A DNA stretch of 14,004 bases from Candidatus Melainabacteria bacterium (GCA_023250175.1 JAHFBD010000035.1:1-14004); one strand, 5' to 3'. Positions 1 through 7,970 are shown, counted from the first letter of the stretch. Numbers and translations are program-made. The notes: generated from the sequence alone by a model not told the origin.

Positions 1-746
1 TCATTATTTTCTTTCTCTAAAATATCCCCCAAGTTTGAGTCATTATCATTCCCTACCCGAACATCTAATGATAAAGGCTGAGCCTCTGATTTGAGTACTC
101 TATCAATTTTCTTTCTGGAAATTCCTGTTGCTTGTGATAAATCTTCAAGACTTGGTTCTCTTCCTAGTTTCAGAGGTAAAACCTCTTTTGCTTTTTTTAG
201 CTTTAATAAAACTCCCTGAACAGAAGTCGGTAATCTTATTATTCTGCTTTTTTCTGTAATAGCTCTTGTTATTGCTTGTCTTATCCACCAAGTTGCATAT
301 GTTGAAAATCTATAACCAAGCTTATAATCAAATTTTTCAGCTGCTTTTATTAAGCCAAGATTACCTTCTTGAATTAAATCAAGTAAATCTAATCCTTGTG
401 TGTTATATTTTCTTGCAATACTTACAACCAATCTTAGATTTGCTCTGATTAATTTTTGTCGAGCAACGGCAGCCTGTCTTTGTTTTTGTTGCTGAACATG
501 TTCTCTACCTTCTGAATAAATTTTTGCTAGATTTAATTCCTCTTCTGTTTTAAGTAAAGGTGTTTTTGCAATGCCCTTTAAATAAGTTGCTAGTGTATTA
601 TGATTCTTATTAGAATCATAACTTGTTTGATTAACTGGAGTTAAAGATTCATTAAGAGCATCAAACCCTGATTCTTCATTATCTACAGAGCTAATTTCTT
701 CTAGATTTTCAAGGCTTGTGTTATCTTCTTCATTATTGTTACTCAT
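1..746 (-). CDS. RNA polymerase sigma-70 factor, group 1/2 (RpoD/SigA-like), 3' part outside window
   Basis: Sigma factor that directs RNA polymerase to promoters. My own translation from the ATG at 744-746 stays open for 248 codons to the window edge, so the C-terminal region 4 is missing. Residues 1-50 are acidic and Asn/Ser-rich, with no recognisable region 1.1. Region 1.2 is about 51-80 (TLATYLKGIAKTPLL). Region 2 is about 99-172, with RANLRLVVSIARKY, DLIQEGNLGLIKAAEKFDY, the melting/-10 segment FSTYATWWIRQAITRAI and then RLP. Region 3 is about 173-225, followed by the LSLDVRVG/LGDILE linker typical of group 1/2 factors. A GGAG Shine-Dalgarno lies 10 nt before the ATG. The lack of region 1.1 and the short N-terminus fit either a compact housekeeping sigma or a cyanobacterial-type group 2 factor. 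These cannot be separated without the C-terminus, so no symbol is given. Confidence 0.93.
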   Translation of the reverse strand, partial: MSNNNEEDNTSLENLEEISSVDNEESGFDALNESLTPVNQTSYDSNKNHNTLATYLKGIAKTPLLKTEEELNLAKIYSEGREHVQQQKQRQAAVARQKLIRANLRLVVSIARKYNTQGLDLLDLIQEGNLGLIKAAEKFDYKLGYRFSTYATWWIRQAITRAITEKSRIIRLPTSVQGVLLKLKKAKEVLPLKLGREPSLEDLSQATGISRKKIDRVLKSEAQPLSLDVRVGNDNDSNLGDILEKENN

Positions 747-910
747 TTATTAATATCTCCAGTATTATCTCTAACGGTCTAATATATAATTACCCGCTTA
801 GCCAAGTTAATTCTTTGGGGGCGGCCCTATATAAAATAAGTAATTCACAGTTTTTTCTTAAATAAGAAGAAGTTATTGGGGGTATGGAAAAGCACTAATT
901 TTATAGTCAA

Positions 911-924
911 CAAAACATGTTTTG
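911..924. promoter_or_regulatory. 14-bp perfect palindrome, operator candidate
   Basis: CAAAACATGTTTTG reads the same on both strands. It lies in the divergent gap between the sigma-factor gene and the gene at 1034, and overlaps the -35 box proposed at 922-927. A dyad over a -35 box suits a dimeric helix-turn-helix regulator. The dyad is seen; the operator role is inferred. Confidence 0.4.
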
Positions 925-949
925 ATAATATCTTGGAATTAAATATAAA
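922..949 (+). promoter_or_regulatory. Sigma-70 type promoter for the gene at 1034
   Basis: TTGATA (922-927, 5 of 6 to consensus), a 16-bp spacer, then TATAAA (944-949, 5 of 6). Transcription would start near 956, giving a leader of about 78 nt. A weaker alternative is ATTACA, a 17-bp spacer and TAGAAT further downstream. The rest of the 747-1033 gap has a short TTCTTA/TAAGAA repeat near 855-868 and no other gene-like content. Confidence 0.45.
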
Positions 950-1033
950 AAACAAAAGCTACAACAGCGATTACACTTGTTCCGATACGATGTAGAATTA
1001 AAAGATAAATTGTTATAGAAAGAGTTGGACACG

Positions 1034-1465
1034 ATGAAACATAATGAAAGTGAAAATCAAATTTCTTGCCTGGTAGATTCTGGCATTGTTTATTCTAAAA
1101 GAGATATGATTAGAGTCTTAAGAGATTTAGATCGCGTTGAATACTTAGATTTGATTGATAATGTAGCTGTGGCACAAGGTGAGGGTTATGTCGTTGAAGT
1201 ATATGTAAATGGTTATGATTCTACAATTGTTTTTAATAACAGACTTCATATAAATGTAAATGGCTTTGATTTCTTAAAAATTAAAACAAGTCCGGAAAAA
1301 ATAGTGGAGCTTATTTCAGGGCATAGAATAATTCAGTTAAAACCATTAACTAATCTGCTACAAACAAACCGTGCTGCTATTGAAGAAGAAATTGATGAAC
1401 AGAGAATTGCTTTAGCCAGTCAAATGGCTTGTGATAATGAGGTGGATCTAAACTACTATGAATAG
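1034..1465 (+). CDS. Uncharacterised 143-residue soluble protein
   Basis: Family not recognised. I prefer the ATG at 1034 because an AAGAG Shine-Dalgarno-like run ends about 9 nt before it. A TTG at 1025 would add three residues (M-D-T) but leaves that run directly against the start. The protein has no signal peptide or membrane segment. It begins with a polar stretch, then a helix-like KRDMIRVLRDLDRVEYLDL, then alternating hydrophobic beta-like runs (GYVVEVYVNGYDSTIVF; LHINVNGFDFLKI), and ends in an acidic helix (AAIEEEIDEQRIAL). The pattern suggests a small alpha/beta cytoplasmic domain. It is divergent from the sigma gene and ends 1 nt before the scpB stop on the other strand, with no terminator seen between. 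A regulatory role is possible from position only. Confidence 0.8.
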   Translation: MKHNESENQISCLVDSGIVYSKRDMIRVLRDLDRVEYLDLIDNVAVAQGEGYVVEVYVNGYDSTIVFNNRLHINVNGFDFLKIKTSPEKIVELISGHRIIQLKPLTNLLQTNRAAIEEEIDEQRIALASQMACDNEVDLNYYE

Positions 1466-1466
1466 A

Positions 1467-2243
1467 TTAAATTGTAGGAGTTTGTTCAGCAGTCTGTAAA
1501 ATCTGTAATTCTTGAGCCTCAGCATTTTGTGTCTTTTCTTTTATGCGTTTAGTAGCTTCTTCTTGGAGTCTCTGTTTAACTTTATTTGCATCTTGAGTTA
1601 ATCTAAAATATTGCTCAAACTTTTTTGTAGTTTTTAAGATATAAGAAAGCCCTTGAGGTTTTTTTGTAATTAAGTCCATTTCTACTAATTCATTTATATG
1701 TTCATATGCACCTGAACCTCTCATATCTATAACCTCTGATTGTAAAACAGGTTCTTTTAGTGCAATTGCTGACAAGGTTCTCATAGGACCTGGATTCAAT
1801 TCAAGTGGCATCATGTCAGTAACTATATTTAAGTATTGGGTTTTAACCTGAATAATATAGCCATCATCAGTACCTATTTCTAGTCCACCACTTCTATCCT
1901 CATATTCTTGAATTAATTGAACTAATGCTGACTGTACATCATCGTAAGCAGTATTTAACATTTTTGCAATTGCACCTGCTTTAAGCGGTGTATCACTTAC
2001 AAATAATACGGCTTCTACTTGAGCTTTTAAATCTGACTTTAAGGAGTTAGTAATAGAGGTTAGAGAAGATGGAGTACTTAATTCTATCGGTGGCTCAGAA
2101 TCTAAATTCTTAGTGGTTGGTTCTGATGGGAGAATTTCCAGCTCTGCTATCTCGAGTCCAGCCTCAGGCATCTCAGAAGCTTGTTGTAATTCTTGTTCTA
2201 TCTTGTGCTCTTCACTCTCATTCATTTGTGTTGTGATTTCCAT
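1467..2243 (-). CDS. scpB: Segregation and condensation protein ScpB
   Basis: Kite subunit of bacterial condensin. It dimerises and binds the ScpA kleisin so that SMC-ScpAB can act on chromosome arms. Of 258 residues, about 70-215 form the ScpB core of two winged-helix domains: LKAQVEAVLFVSDTPLKAGAI opens the first, and PMRTLSAIALKEPVLQSEVI, MRGSGAYEHINELVEM and LITKKPQGLSYILK mark the second. Residues 1-69 are an acidic, Ser/Thr/Pro-rich extension with no domain I recognise, and 216-258 is a charged Gln-rich tail. The start is fixed by GAGGTG seven nt upstream of the ATG. The gene begins 26 nt inside the end of scpA, which suggests translational coupling. Confidence 0.93.
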   Translation of the reverse strand: MEITTQMNESEEHKIEQELQQASEMPEAGLEIAELEILPSEPTTKNLDSEPPIELSTPSSLTSITNSLKSDLKAQVEAVLFVSDTPLKAGAIAKMLNTAYDDVQSALVQLIQEYEDRSGGLEIGTDDGYIIQVKTQYLNIVTDMMPLELNPGPMRTLSAIALKEPVLQSEVIDMRGSGAYEHINELVEMDLITKKPQGLSYILKTTKKFEQYFRLTQDANKVKQRLQEEATKRIKEKTQNAEAQELQILQTAEQTPTI

Positions 2244-3234
2244 CTATAATCACCTCACTTTCGTCTTTTCTTTCTATACTTTCTTTAACATCCATTTCAA
2301 TTGTTTTTAATTCTTCTTTTTTGTTTTCTTTTCTGTCTTCGTTTTCATTATCCTTGTCAGATTTCCCGAAAATCTTATCCTTGATTTTTTTTATCTTATC
2401 AATAATATTTTTCTTCTTAGATTTTACTAAAGGTTTCTTTTCTTTTATTTCCTCCTCTTGTTTTTCTTGAAGTATTGTTCCTGCTCTATGAATAAGAACC
2501 TCACCATAAAACTCGTTTTGCTCCAAGACTACTTTTTTAGAATGAGCCAAGAAAAGAAGTGCTATAAATGGTTTGGTTTTACTATTCAATAACTCAGATA
2601 AAAAAGCCAGTGAAATTGGTTTTTCAGTTGTTAAGTGTTCTTGAATTATTGCTTCAATCTTTTCAACATACTCATCGATATCTTCTTCATGAGCCAGTTC
2701 AAATATGCTATCTGGCATCTCTGGGGCAATAATTGTAAGAGCTCTGCCGGCACGAAGTTTTGCGCGTAATGCTCTTCTATCCTCCTCTTCCTCAGCTTGT
2801 TGCAGTGCAAATATTAAATCTTTTAAAGATATTTTACGTTTTCTTTGTTGTTTTCCTAAAGAACTTCTAACTAAAAAGCTTTCTAATCTGGATAAATCTA
2901 ACGGGGGATTATTGCTATCAGACAATAAGCTGTCCTCCGGAAAAAAATCTTCAGTTTGCTGACTATTAAGAAGTGTCTCGTTGGAAATATTTAATAAAAC
3001 TTCTGATTTTAATCGCAGTAAAACACTTGCAAAAAAGATTGCTCGTCCTGCATTTAAGAGATTTTCTCTAGGGCTTTTATCCAGGGCATCTAAATATTTG
3101 TTAGTGACCTCAATAATATCAATATCCCACGGATCAATTTCTCCCTTTTCTGCTAACTGTACTAAGACTTCTAATCCACCACTGAGGTCTTTAAAGTCAG
3201 GTGTTTCATTTATATTTTGTTCTAGCTGTTCCAT
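2218..3234 (-). CDS. scpA: Segregation and condensation protein ScpA (kleisin)
   Basis: Kleisin subunit that bridges the SMC dimer heads and recruits ScpB. The N-terminal helical part is about 18-80, with the family motif GGLEVLVQLAEKGEIDPWDI and then LLRLKSEVLL. An acidic linker runs about 92-115 and a Lys/Arg helix (KQQRKRKISLKDLIFAL) about 128-144. The C-terminal winged helix is about 205-250 (ISLAFLSELL, KPFIALLFLAHSKKVVLEQ). Family members usually end there, near 240-270 residues. This one continues to 338 with a Lys/Glu-rich, mostly helical or disordered tail (255-338). The start has only a weak ribosome-binding site. It lies 24 nt after the smc stop, so the genes are very likely co-transcribed. 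Confidence 0.93.
   Translation of the reverse strand: MEQLEQNINETPDFKDLSGGLEVLVQLAEKGEIDPWDIDIIEVTNKYLDALDKSPRENLLNAGRAIFFASVLLRLKSEVLLNISNETLLNSQQTEDFFPEDSLLSDSNNPPLDLSRLESFLVRSSLGKQQRKRKISLKDLIFALQQAEEEEDRRALRAKLRAGRALTIIAPEMPDSIFELAHEEDIDEYVEKIEAIIQEHLTTEKPISLAFLSELLNSKTKPFIALLFLAHSKKVVLEQNEFYGEVLIHRAGTILQEKQEEEIKEKKPLVKSKKKNIIDKIKKIKDKIFGKSDKDNENEDRKENKKEELKTIEMDVKESIERKDESEVIIDGNHNTNE
2251..2256 (-). promoter_or_regulatory. Shine-Dalgarno of scpB inside scpA
   Basis: GAGGTG on the minus strand, 7 nt before the ATG at 2243. It supports that start over the internal Met7, so the acidic N-terminal extension of ScpB is probably translated. Confidence 0.7.
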
Positions 3235-3258
3235 AAGTCTTTGCTACTTAGTTAATAA

Positions 3259-6200
3259 TTAGGCAGTCATTAATTCAGGCTCATCCTTACCTTTCTTTTG
3301 TATTTGTTGTATTCCAAGAATTTGTGTAAAGCCATCTGCTCGTAAGGTTACACCAATTGCCTGATCGGCATTTTCCAACATAGGTCTTCTTAAGCTTACT
3401 ACTACAAACTGAGCATTGTAGGATTGTTTTTTTACCATTTGTGCTAGGCGTTCAGCATTAAAACCATCTAAAAACATATCAACTTCATCGAATGCATAAA
3501 ATGGAGCTGGAGAATATCTTTGTAGCGCAAACATAAAGCTAAGCGCAGTTAAAGATTTTTCACCACCGGACATTGCTTCTAATCTTTGCATTTTTTTATC
3601 GCGAGGACGTGCTCTAATAATTAATCCACCACTGAATGGCTCCTCAGCATTTTCTAAAACCAATTCGCCATGCCCATAAGATAATTCATGAAATATTTCC
3701 TGGAAGTGTTTATTTACACCTTCAAAGGTTTGAAAGAAATTAAATTTCTTTTGATCGTTATAAGAACCGATCTTTAAAACAATTCCTTGGTTTTCTTCTG
3801 AAAGAGCTTTTAGTTTTTCTTTAATTTCTATCTGACGACTAGTTACGTTTTCATATTCCTCAATAGCACGCATGTTGACTGGTTCTAATGCACGCATTCT
3901 TTTTTCAATGCTTTCAATTTGTTTCATTATCTTTTCCAGATCAATATTTTCCAGAGGCTTATATTCTTCATTTTGAGTTTGTTCTTGAAATTTGGTTTTA
4001 AGATCATTTAAATCAGGCTCAAGCTCTCGGATTTTTAATTCAACCTCGGTAACTCTCTCAGCTAATTGATCGATTAGTTGTTGTAATTCACCTTTTTGTT
4101 CTCCCTTGGCAATTAAGTTGTTTGATATTTCATTTCGTTTATTTGATATTTCACTTAGTCTTTTAGTCTCAGCTGAACTTTCTTCTTCCAGCTTGGTTAC
4201 TGTTTCCTGAAGGATCTTCAAATTCTCTTCATAAGTAGGTAATTCACTTGATATTCTTTCTATTTCTTTTTGTGAGCTGCTAATTTTTTCTTCATATTGT
4301 TCTTTCGCTTTTAAGTTAAACTCGGCTTCTACAGAAAAGCTTCGCGTCTGAGTAATTAATTCTTGTTGTTTAGCTTCTAGGTCTTTAAGTTTTGATTCTA
4401 TATCTTGACTGTCAGTAACCAAAGCTTCTAAGCTAGTGTCTTTTATACCTGCTGCAATTTGTTGTAACTCTACTTCAAAATTAATAATTTCTTGTTCTTT
4501 TTCGTTTACTTTATCGTTTGATTTCTTAAGTTCTGATGAGTTTATTTCAATGGTATTAGCTAAATCGCTAACCTTTTGTTTGCTTTCTTCAGAACTCTTC
4601 GTAAGTTTTTTAATTGTTTCAATTAAAGATGAATTATTAGTTTCTTCTTTTGTAATCTCTGTTTTTAAATTATCAAACTCTTCTTTTGCTTCTTCTATTT
4701 GTTTTGCCAGTCCTTGTAAATCATTTTCTAGTTGACTTGTATAAGTCTGGAGAGAATTAACCTCCCTTTGTAATCTTTCTAACTCCTGCTCTCCAGAGCT
4801 CCCAAAGCTTATTTTTGATGTAGGAAGAGAGCCACCAGTCATAGCCCCACTTTTTTCAATCAAATCCCCCTGCAAGGTTACCATGCGGTTCTTGCCTATG
4901 ATTTTACGGGCATTTTCTAGAGAGTCCATTATTACAGTATCTGAAAGAGCATAAAAGAAAGCATCTTTGTATTTATTATCGAATTTAATTAAATCAATTG
5001 CTAATCCAATGACTCCCTTGGCATTCACAGGTAATACTGTCGGTGCTGATTTCAGCTTGTTTAAGGGTAAAAATGTTGCTCTTCCAGAACCTGTGTTTTT
5101 TAAAAGATCAATGCACTTTGCTGCGACAGAATCATCTTCTACTACAATTGCTTTCAATCTGTTTCCAGTAGCAATTTCAATAGCTGCTTTGTATTTCTCT
5201 TCTACATAAATTAACTGAGCTAGTGTTCCATGGACTCCTTTTATTCCAGAGTTTAAAACATTTTCAATTGCTGAACCAAATCCACTAGTTTCTTTTATAA
5301 CTTGTTTATGAACTTCAAGCTTATCTAAATCACGTTCTAACTTTGCTAATTTTTTCAGCCTTTCATTTAATTCTTCACGTGTTTCAATTTCTTCTGCCTT
5401 TAATCTTGATAGGTGTCTTTGCAATCCTGCATGTTTTTGCTGAAGCTGGCTTAATTTTGAGTTTTTATAGTTGCTGTTTTGTGTAATGTCTTTTAATTCA
5501 ATAAGTGACTTTTCTGCTATTTCTTTTGTTGTTTCAATATCTTCTTTTTGATGTAGTATTTGTTCTTCAAGGCGAGTTTGTTTATTAACTAATTCTTCCT
5601 TGTCTTGTTTTAAGCTGTTAATTTTCTTTTGAATCTCAAGTATTTTAGATGTAGATAAATTTTGATTTTGCCCTTTTGCTTTAAGAGTATCTTGTATTTT
5701 TTGATAATCTTGGTTTAATTTCCAAATTTCATCTTCAAATTTTTCTTGCTCTTTTTTGTTTCTCTCTTTTTTCTTGTCTATATCATGTACTTTCTTGTCA
5801 AGAATCTTAATTTCATTTTCCAGGTTCTCGGTATTATCCTTATGATCTTTTATTTGTTTATTTAAAAACCCAACAGTAGACTGGTTTTTACTGATTTCAA
5901 TTTTTGCAGTTTCTAGCTCTTCACTTATTTTCTTTTGACTTTGTTCATTTATTTTTTGTACCTCTTCTTCTATTTCAATAACAGTTTGTTTGTCTTTTTC
6001 AATCTCATCGTTTAATTGACCAAGTCTAATAATAGAGTTAGTTCTTTTTTCTCTAAGGGCAGAATTCTCATTTTTTAAACCAGTTAATTCGTTCTCAAGT
6101 TTATTTATTCTTCCTGCTAAACAATGTTTCTCTAGTTCTCTAAGTTCAGTTTTAAGTCTTGAATATTTTAAGGCTTCATTCCTTTCACCTTCTAGTTGTT

Positions 6201-6798
6201 TTAAGCGCTCATCAAGCTCAAGCATTATAATATTTTCTTTTTCAACCGCTTCATTTACTTTTTGAAGTTCTATTTGAGCTAATTCTATTTTTCGGTCAAA
6301 ATCAGCGACTCCTGCTAATTCATCAATTATTTTTCTTCTATCAGTAATTGACATTGTGATTATGGAGGTAACATCACCTTGCATAACTACGTTATATCCA
6401 TGAGGGCTTACGTTATGTTTGGATAATCTATCGTGTACTTCAGTTAAAGTGCAACCCTTTCCATCCATGTAATACGAGCTTGTATAGCCATTATCTTTAA
6501 CTTTAATTTTCCTTGTAATTTCAATTTCTGTATCTGCATCGTTGGTGAATCTAATGCTTACCTGAGCTTCTTTTTTGCCACTAATGTTGTTTATAAGATC
6601 AGGTAAACGTTCTGCTCTCATGGTTCTTGATGTAGATAGTCCCAAAGCAAATAAGACACTATCAATAATGTTTGATTTTCCTGAACCATTAGGACCTGAA
6701 ACAGTAGTAAAGCCTTGCAATAAAGGAACTATTGTTCTTTTCCCAAAGGATTTAAAATTATCAATTTCTATTTCTTTTAGCCGAAGTTTGTTTTCCAT
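3259..6798 (-). CDS. smc: Chromosome segregation ATPase SMC
   Basis: Condensin ATPase that works with ScpA and ScpB to extrude DNA loops and separate replicated origins. It is full length at 1179 residues. Walker A is GPNGSGKS at 35-42. Two long heptad-rich coiled coils (about 170-500 and 670-1020) flank the hinge at about 504-655, which ends with GDLIEKSGAMTGG. The C-terminal head has the ABC signature SGGEK at 1077-1081 and Walker B with FDEVD (Asp1104, Glu1105). The MRAERLPDLI segment after Walker A resembles cyanobacterial SMC as I recall it. No clear Shine-Dalgarno precedes the ATG, but no other in-frame Met fits before Walker A. The 189-bp gap upstream (6799-6987) should hold the promoter; I saw only weak boxes there. 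Confidence 0.97.
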   Translation of the reverse strand: MENKLRLKEIEIDNFKSFGKRTIVPLLQGFTTVSGPNGSGKSNIIDSVLFALGLSTSRTMRAERLPDLINNISGKKEAQVSIRFTNDADTEIEITRKIKVKDNGYTSSYYMDGKGCTLTEVHDRLSKHNVSPHGYNVVMQGDVTSIITMSITDRRKIIDELAGVADFDRKIELAQIELQKVNEAVEKENIIMLELDERLKQLEGERNEALKYSRLKTELRELEKHCLAGRINKLENELTGLKNENSALREKRTNSIIRLGQLNDEIEKDKQTVIEIEEEVQKINEQSQKKISEELETAKIEISKNQSTVGFLNKQIKDHKDNTENLENEIKILDKKVHDIDKKKERNKKEQEKFEDEIWKLNQDYQKIQDTLKAKGQNQNLSTSKILEIQKKINSLKQDKEELVNKQTRLEEQILHQKEDIETTKEIAEKSLIELKDITQNSNYKNSKLSQLQQKHAGLQRHLSRLKAEEIETREELNERLKKLAKLERDLDKLEVHKQVIKETSGFGSAIENVLNSGIKGVHGTLAQLIYVEEKYKAAIEIATGNRLKAIVVEDDSVAAKCIDLLKNTGSGRATFLPLNKLKSAPTVLPVNAKGVIGLAIDLIKFDNKYKDAFFYALSDTVIMDSLENARKIIGKNRMVTLQGDLIEKSGAMTGGSLPTSKISFGSSGEQELERLQREVNSLQTYTSQLENDLQGLAKQIEEAKEEFDNLKTEITKEETNNSSLIETIKKLTKSSEESKQKVSDLANTIEINSSELKKSNDKVNEKEQEIINFEVELQQIAAGIKDTSLEALVTDSQDIESKLKDLEAKQQELITQTRSFSVEAEFNLKAKEQYEEKISSSQKEIERISSELPTYEENLKILQETVTKLEEESSAETKRLSEISNKRNEISNNLIAKGEQKGELQQLIDQLAERVTEVELKIRELEPDLNDLKTKFQEQTQNEEYKPLENIDLEKIMKQIESIEKRMRALEPVNMRAIEEYENVTSRQIEIKEKLKALSEENQGIVLKIGSYNDQKKFNFFQTFEGVNKHFQEIFHELSYGHGELVLENAEEPFSGGLIIRARPRDKKMQRLEAMSGGEKSLTALSFMFALQRYSPAPFYAFDEVDMFLDGFNAERLAQMVKKQSYNAQFVVVSLRRPMLENADQAIGVTLRADGFTQILGIQQIQKKGKDEPELMTA

Positions 6799-6987
6799 AT
6801 TATTTGTAGCTTTAATAAATTTAGTTCACTTATTAAGACTATAATTTTACTCATATTATCCTGTGTATGGCCAGTGTTTTTAGAATCTATTAATACACAA
6901 TATGTAAATATGTACAATTGTGAAAGCACTATATATGTATAATTAAAGCCCGCAACACGTATTTATAGTTGTCGTTTGGTTGGGGTA

Positions 6988-7416
6988 TTATGTTCCATTG
7001 TTATTTTCTTCTCTTTTTTTAGCAAGGACTTCAGGATGAATTAATAAAAAGGTTGATATTGTAGAAGATCCAACAAGTAAAGTTCCCATAGTTGGAATTA
7101 CCCACATCTCTGTAGGGCTTATAGTTCTTTCTCCTTTATCGCTTATCAATCTTACTGTATACCCTCTTTCTTTTGCTAGATTTATAGCGGGCTCAATTTC
7201 TTTTTTTAAAGCTTCTTTTTCTTCTCTTGTTATTGTGGTTTGATTTCTAGAATCTTCCAGAGCGGCATCGCCTACTTTTGCAAGAGCACCAGCACTTCCA
7301 AAACCTACAGCCAGTATTCCAGCACTAGTTGCAAGTGCTTTCAAAAAATCTTTTCTAGGAATTTGTTTCCCTGTTATAGTCGTTATTAATTTGTTGTTTG
7401 TTACTTTTGTAGTCAT
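6988..7416 (-). CDS. Small protein with Tat-like N-terminus and second membrane segment
   Basis: Family not recognised; 142 residues. Residues 20-26 read PRKDFLK, like a Tat signal with the twin arginine changed to Arg-Lys, followed by a hydrophobic stretch (27-46) ending GALA, a possible signal-peptidase site. The middle is a charged helix (about 60-80, REEKEALKKEIEPAI). A second hydrophobic stretch at about 103-128 (WVIPTMGTLLVGSS and onward) is followed by a positively charged tail (AKKREENNN). If the first segment is not cleaved, this is a two-span membrane protein with both ends inside. AAAGGAGG four nt before the ATG is one of the strongest ribosome-binding sites in the window. It lies 27 nt after the EF-hand lipoprotein gene on the same strand and looks like the last gene of the cluster. 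Confidence 0.8.
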   Translation of the reverse strand: MTTKVTNNKLITTITGKQIPRKDFLKALATSAGILAVGFGSAGALAKVGDAALEDSRNQTTITREEKEALKKEIEPAINLAKERGYTVRLISDKGERTISPTEMWVIPTMGTLLVGSSTISTFLLIHPEVLAKKREENNNGT

Positions 7417-7443
7417 GATACCTCCTTTTATTTTTGTTTTTAT

Positions 7444-7842
7444 TTATCTCTGCCCTTCAATAGTGAAGTTTGTAAAACGAGGCCAACTGTTTAGTACCCT
7501 CTCTAGAGTTTCACCTGTTCTAGAATATTTAGGCATACTAAGTAGCCCACCACCTTTTAGCTGTTTAATTAGTTCTTGTGCTCTAGCTAACTCTTCAGAT
7601 GATAAATGATTATTTCCATCTAAATCAAACTTATCTTTTAATAGATTCAAACACTCATCTACAGGTAGTCCCTGAGCTGCAGGGCGACCTGGCGGCAAGT
7701 GACTTTCAATATAATCAATAATATCGTCTCCAACCCTTGTCCTGGCTGCATTTTGACAACCTACTATCAATCCACCAGCTAAAGCTGCTTGTAGTGTTAC
7801 TATTCCAGTGCCAACTAAAATAATTTTCTTGTCTGTTCTCAT
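7444..7842 (-). CDS. Predicted lipoprotein with one EF-hand-like loop
   Basis: Family not recognised; 132 residues. The N-terminus is a type II signal: MRTDKK, a hydrophobic run, then the lipobox IVGC with Cys29 as the lipidation site. Residues 73-84 fit an EF-hand loop (DLDGNNHLSSEE): acidic or Asn ligands at loop positions 1, 3 and 5, Leu at 8, Glu at 12, with Asn replacing the usual Gly at 6. Helix-like flanks (ECLNLLKDKF before, LARAQELIKQL after) match an EF-hand, so calcium binding outside the membrane is plausible. Only one loop is seen, so pairing would need a partner or dimer. AGGAG seven nt upstream supports the ATG. It follows the 44-codon gene by 128 nt and precedes the Tat-like gene by 27 nt. 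Confidence 0.85.
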   Translation of the reverse strand: MRTDKKIILVGTGIVTLQAALAGGLIVGCQNAARTRVGDDIIDYIESHLPPGRPAAQGLPVDECLNLLKDKFDLDGNNHLSSEELARAQELIKQLKGGGLLSMPKYSRTGETLERVLNSWPRFTNFTIEGQR

Positions 7843-7970
7843 AATTTTTCTCCTGTTTTACTTGCTCAATTTGTTTAACAAAGTCACCTGTTATGATGCT
7901 AAGAGTTTTCCATCTACTCCTTCTTTTTATTTGGTTTCTTCTTTGAACTTAAAACATTACTTTGTAGTGA

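Noticed and set aside
266..448. Open frame on the plus strand inside the sigma factor gene
   Set aside because: It is antisense to conserved region 2 of the sigma factor, has low-complexity Leu/Gln content and no ribosome-binding site.
2705..3262. Two plus-strand frames of 85 and 93 codons opposite scpA
   Set aside because: The scpA frame has clear kleisin motifs; the opposite frames are Ser/Lys-rich shadows without starts of their own.
4436..5209. Plus-strand frames opposite smc
   Set aside because: They are antisense to the coiled coil and hinge of SMC, and their Ser/Phe/Leu bias is that of reversed Lys/Glu-rich codons.
6888..6930. CACAAT/ATTGTG repeat and TA-rich promoter-like boxes upstream of smc
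   Set aside because: Arms are only 6 bp and the best boxes (TTCACA with TATTGT) are over 100 nt from smc, so the support is too weak to list.
7391..7609. Plus-strand frame opposite the Tat-like and EF-hand genes
   Set aside because: The minus-strand frames have strong ribosome-binding sites, signal peptides and an EF-hand loop.
7870..7882. 13-nt dyad TTTGTTTAACAAA upstream of the EF-hand lipoprotein gene
   Set aside because: AT-rich, one-base centre and likely by chance; no promoter overlap was found.
7900..7916. Tiny minus-strand frame (MENS) with a GGAG site between the 44-codon gene and the EF-hand gene
   Set aside because: Four codons only; a good ribosome-binding site alone does not support a product.
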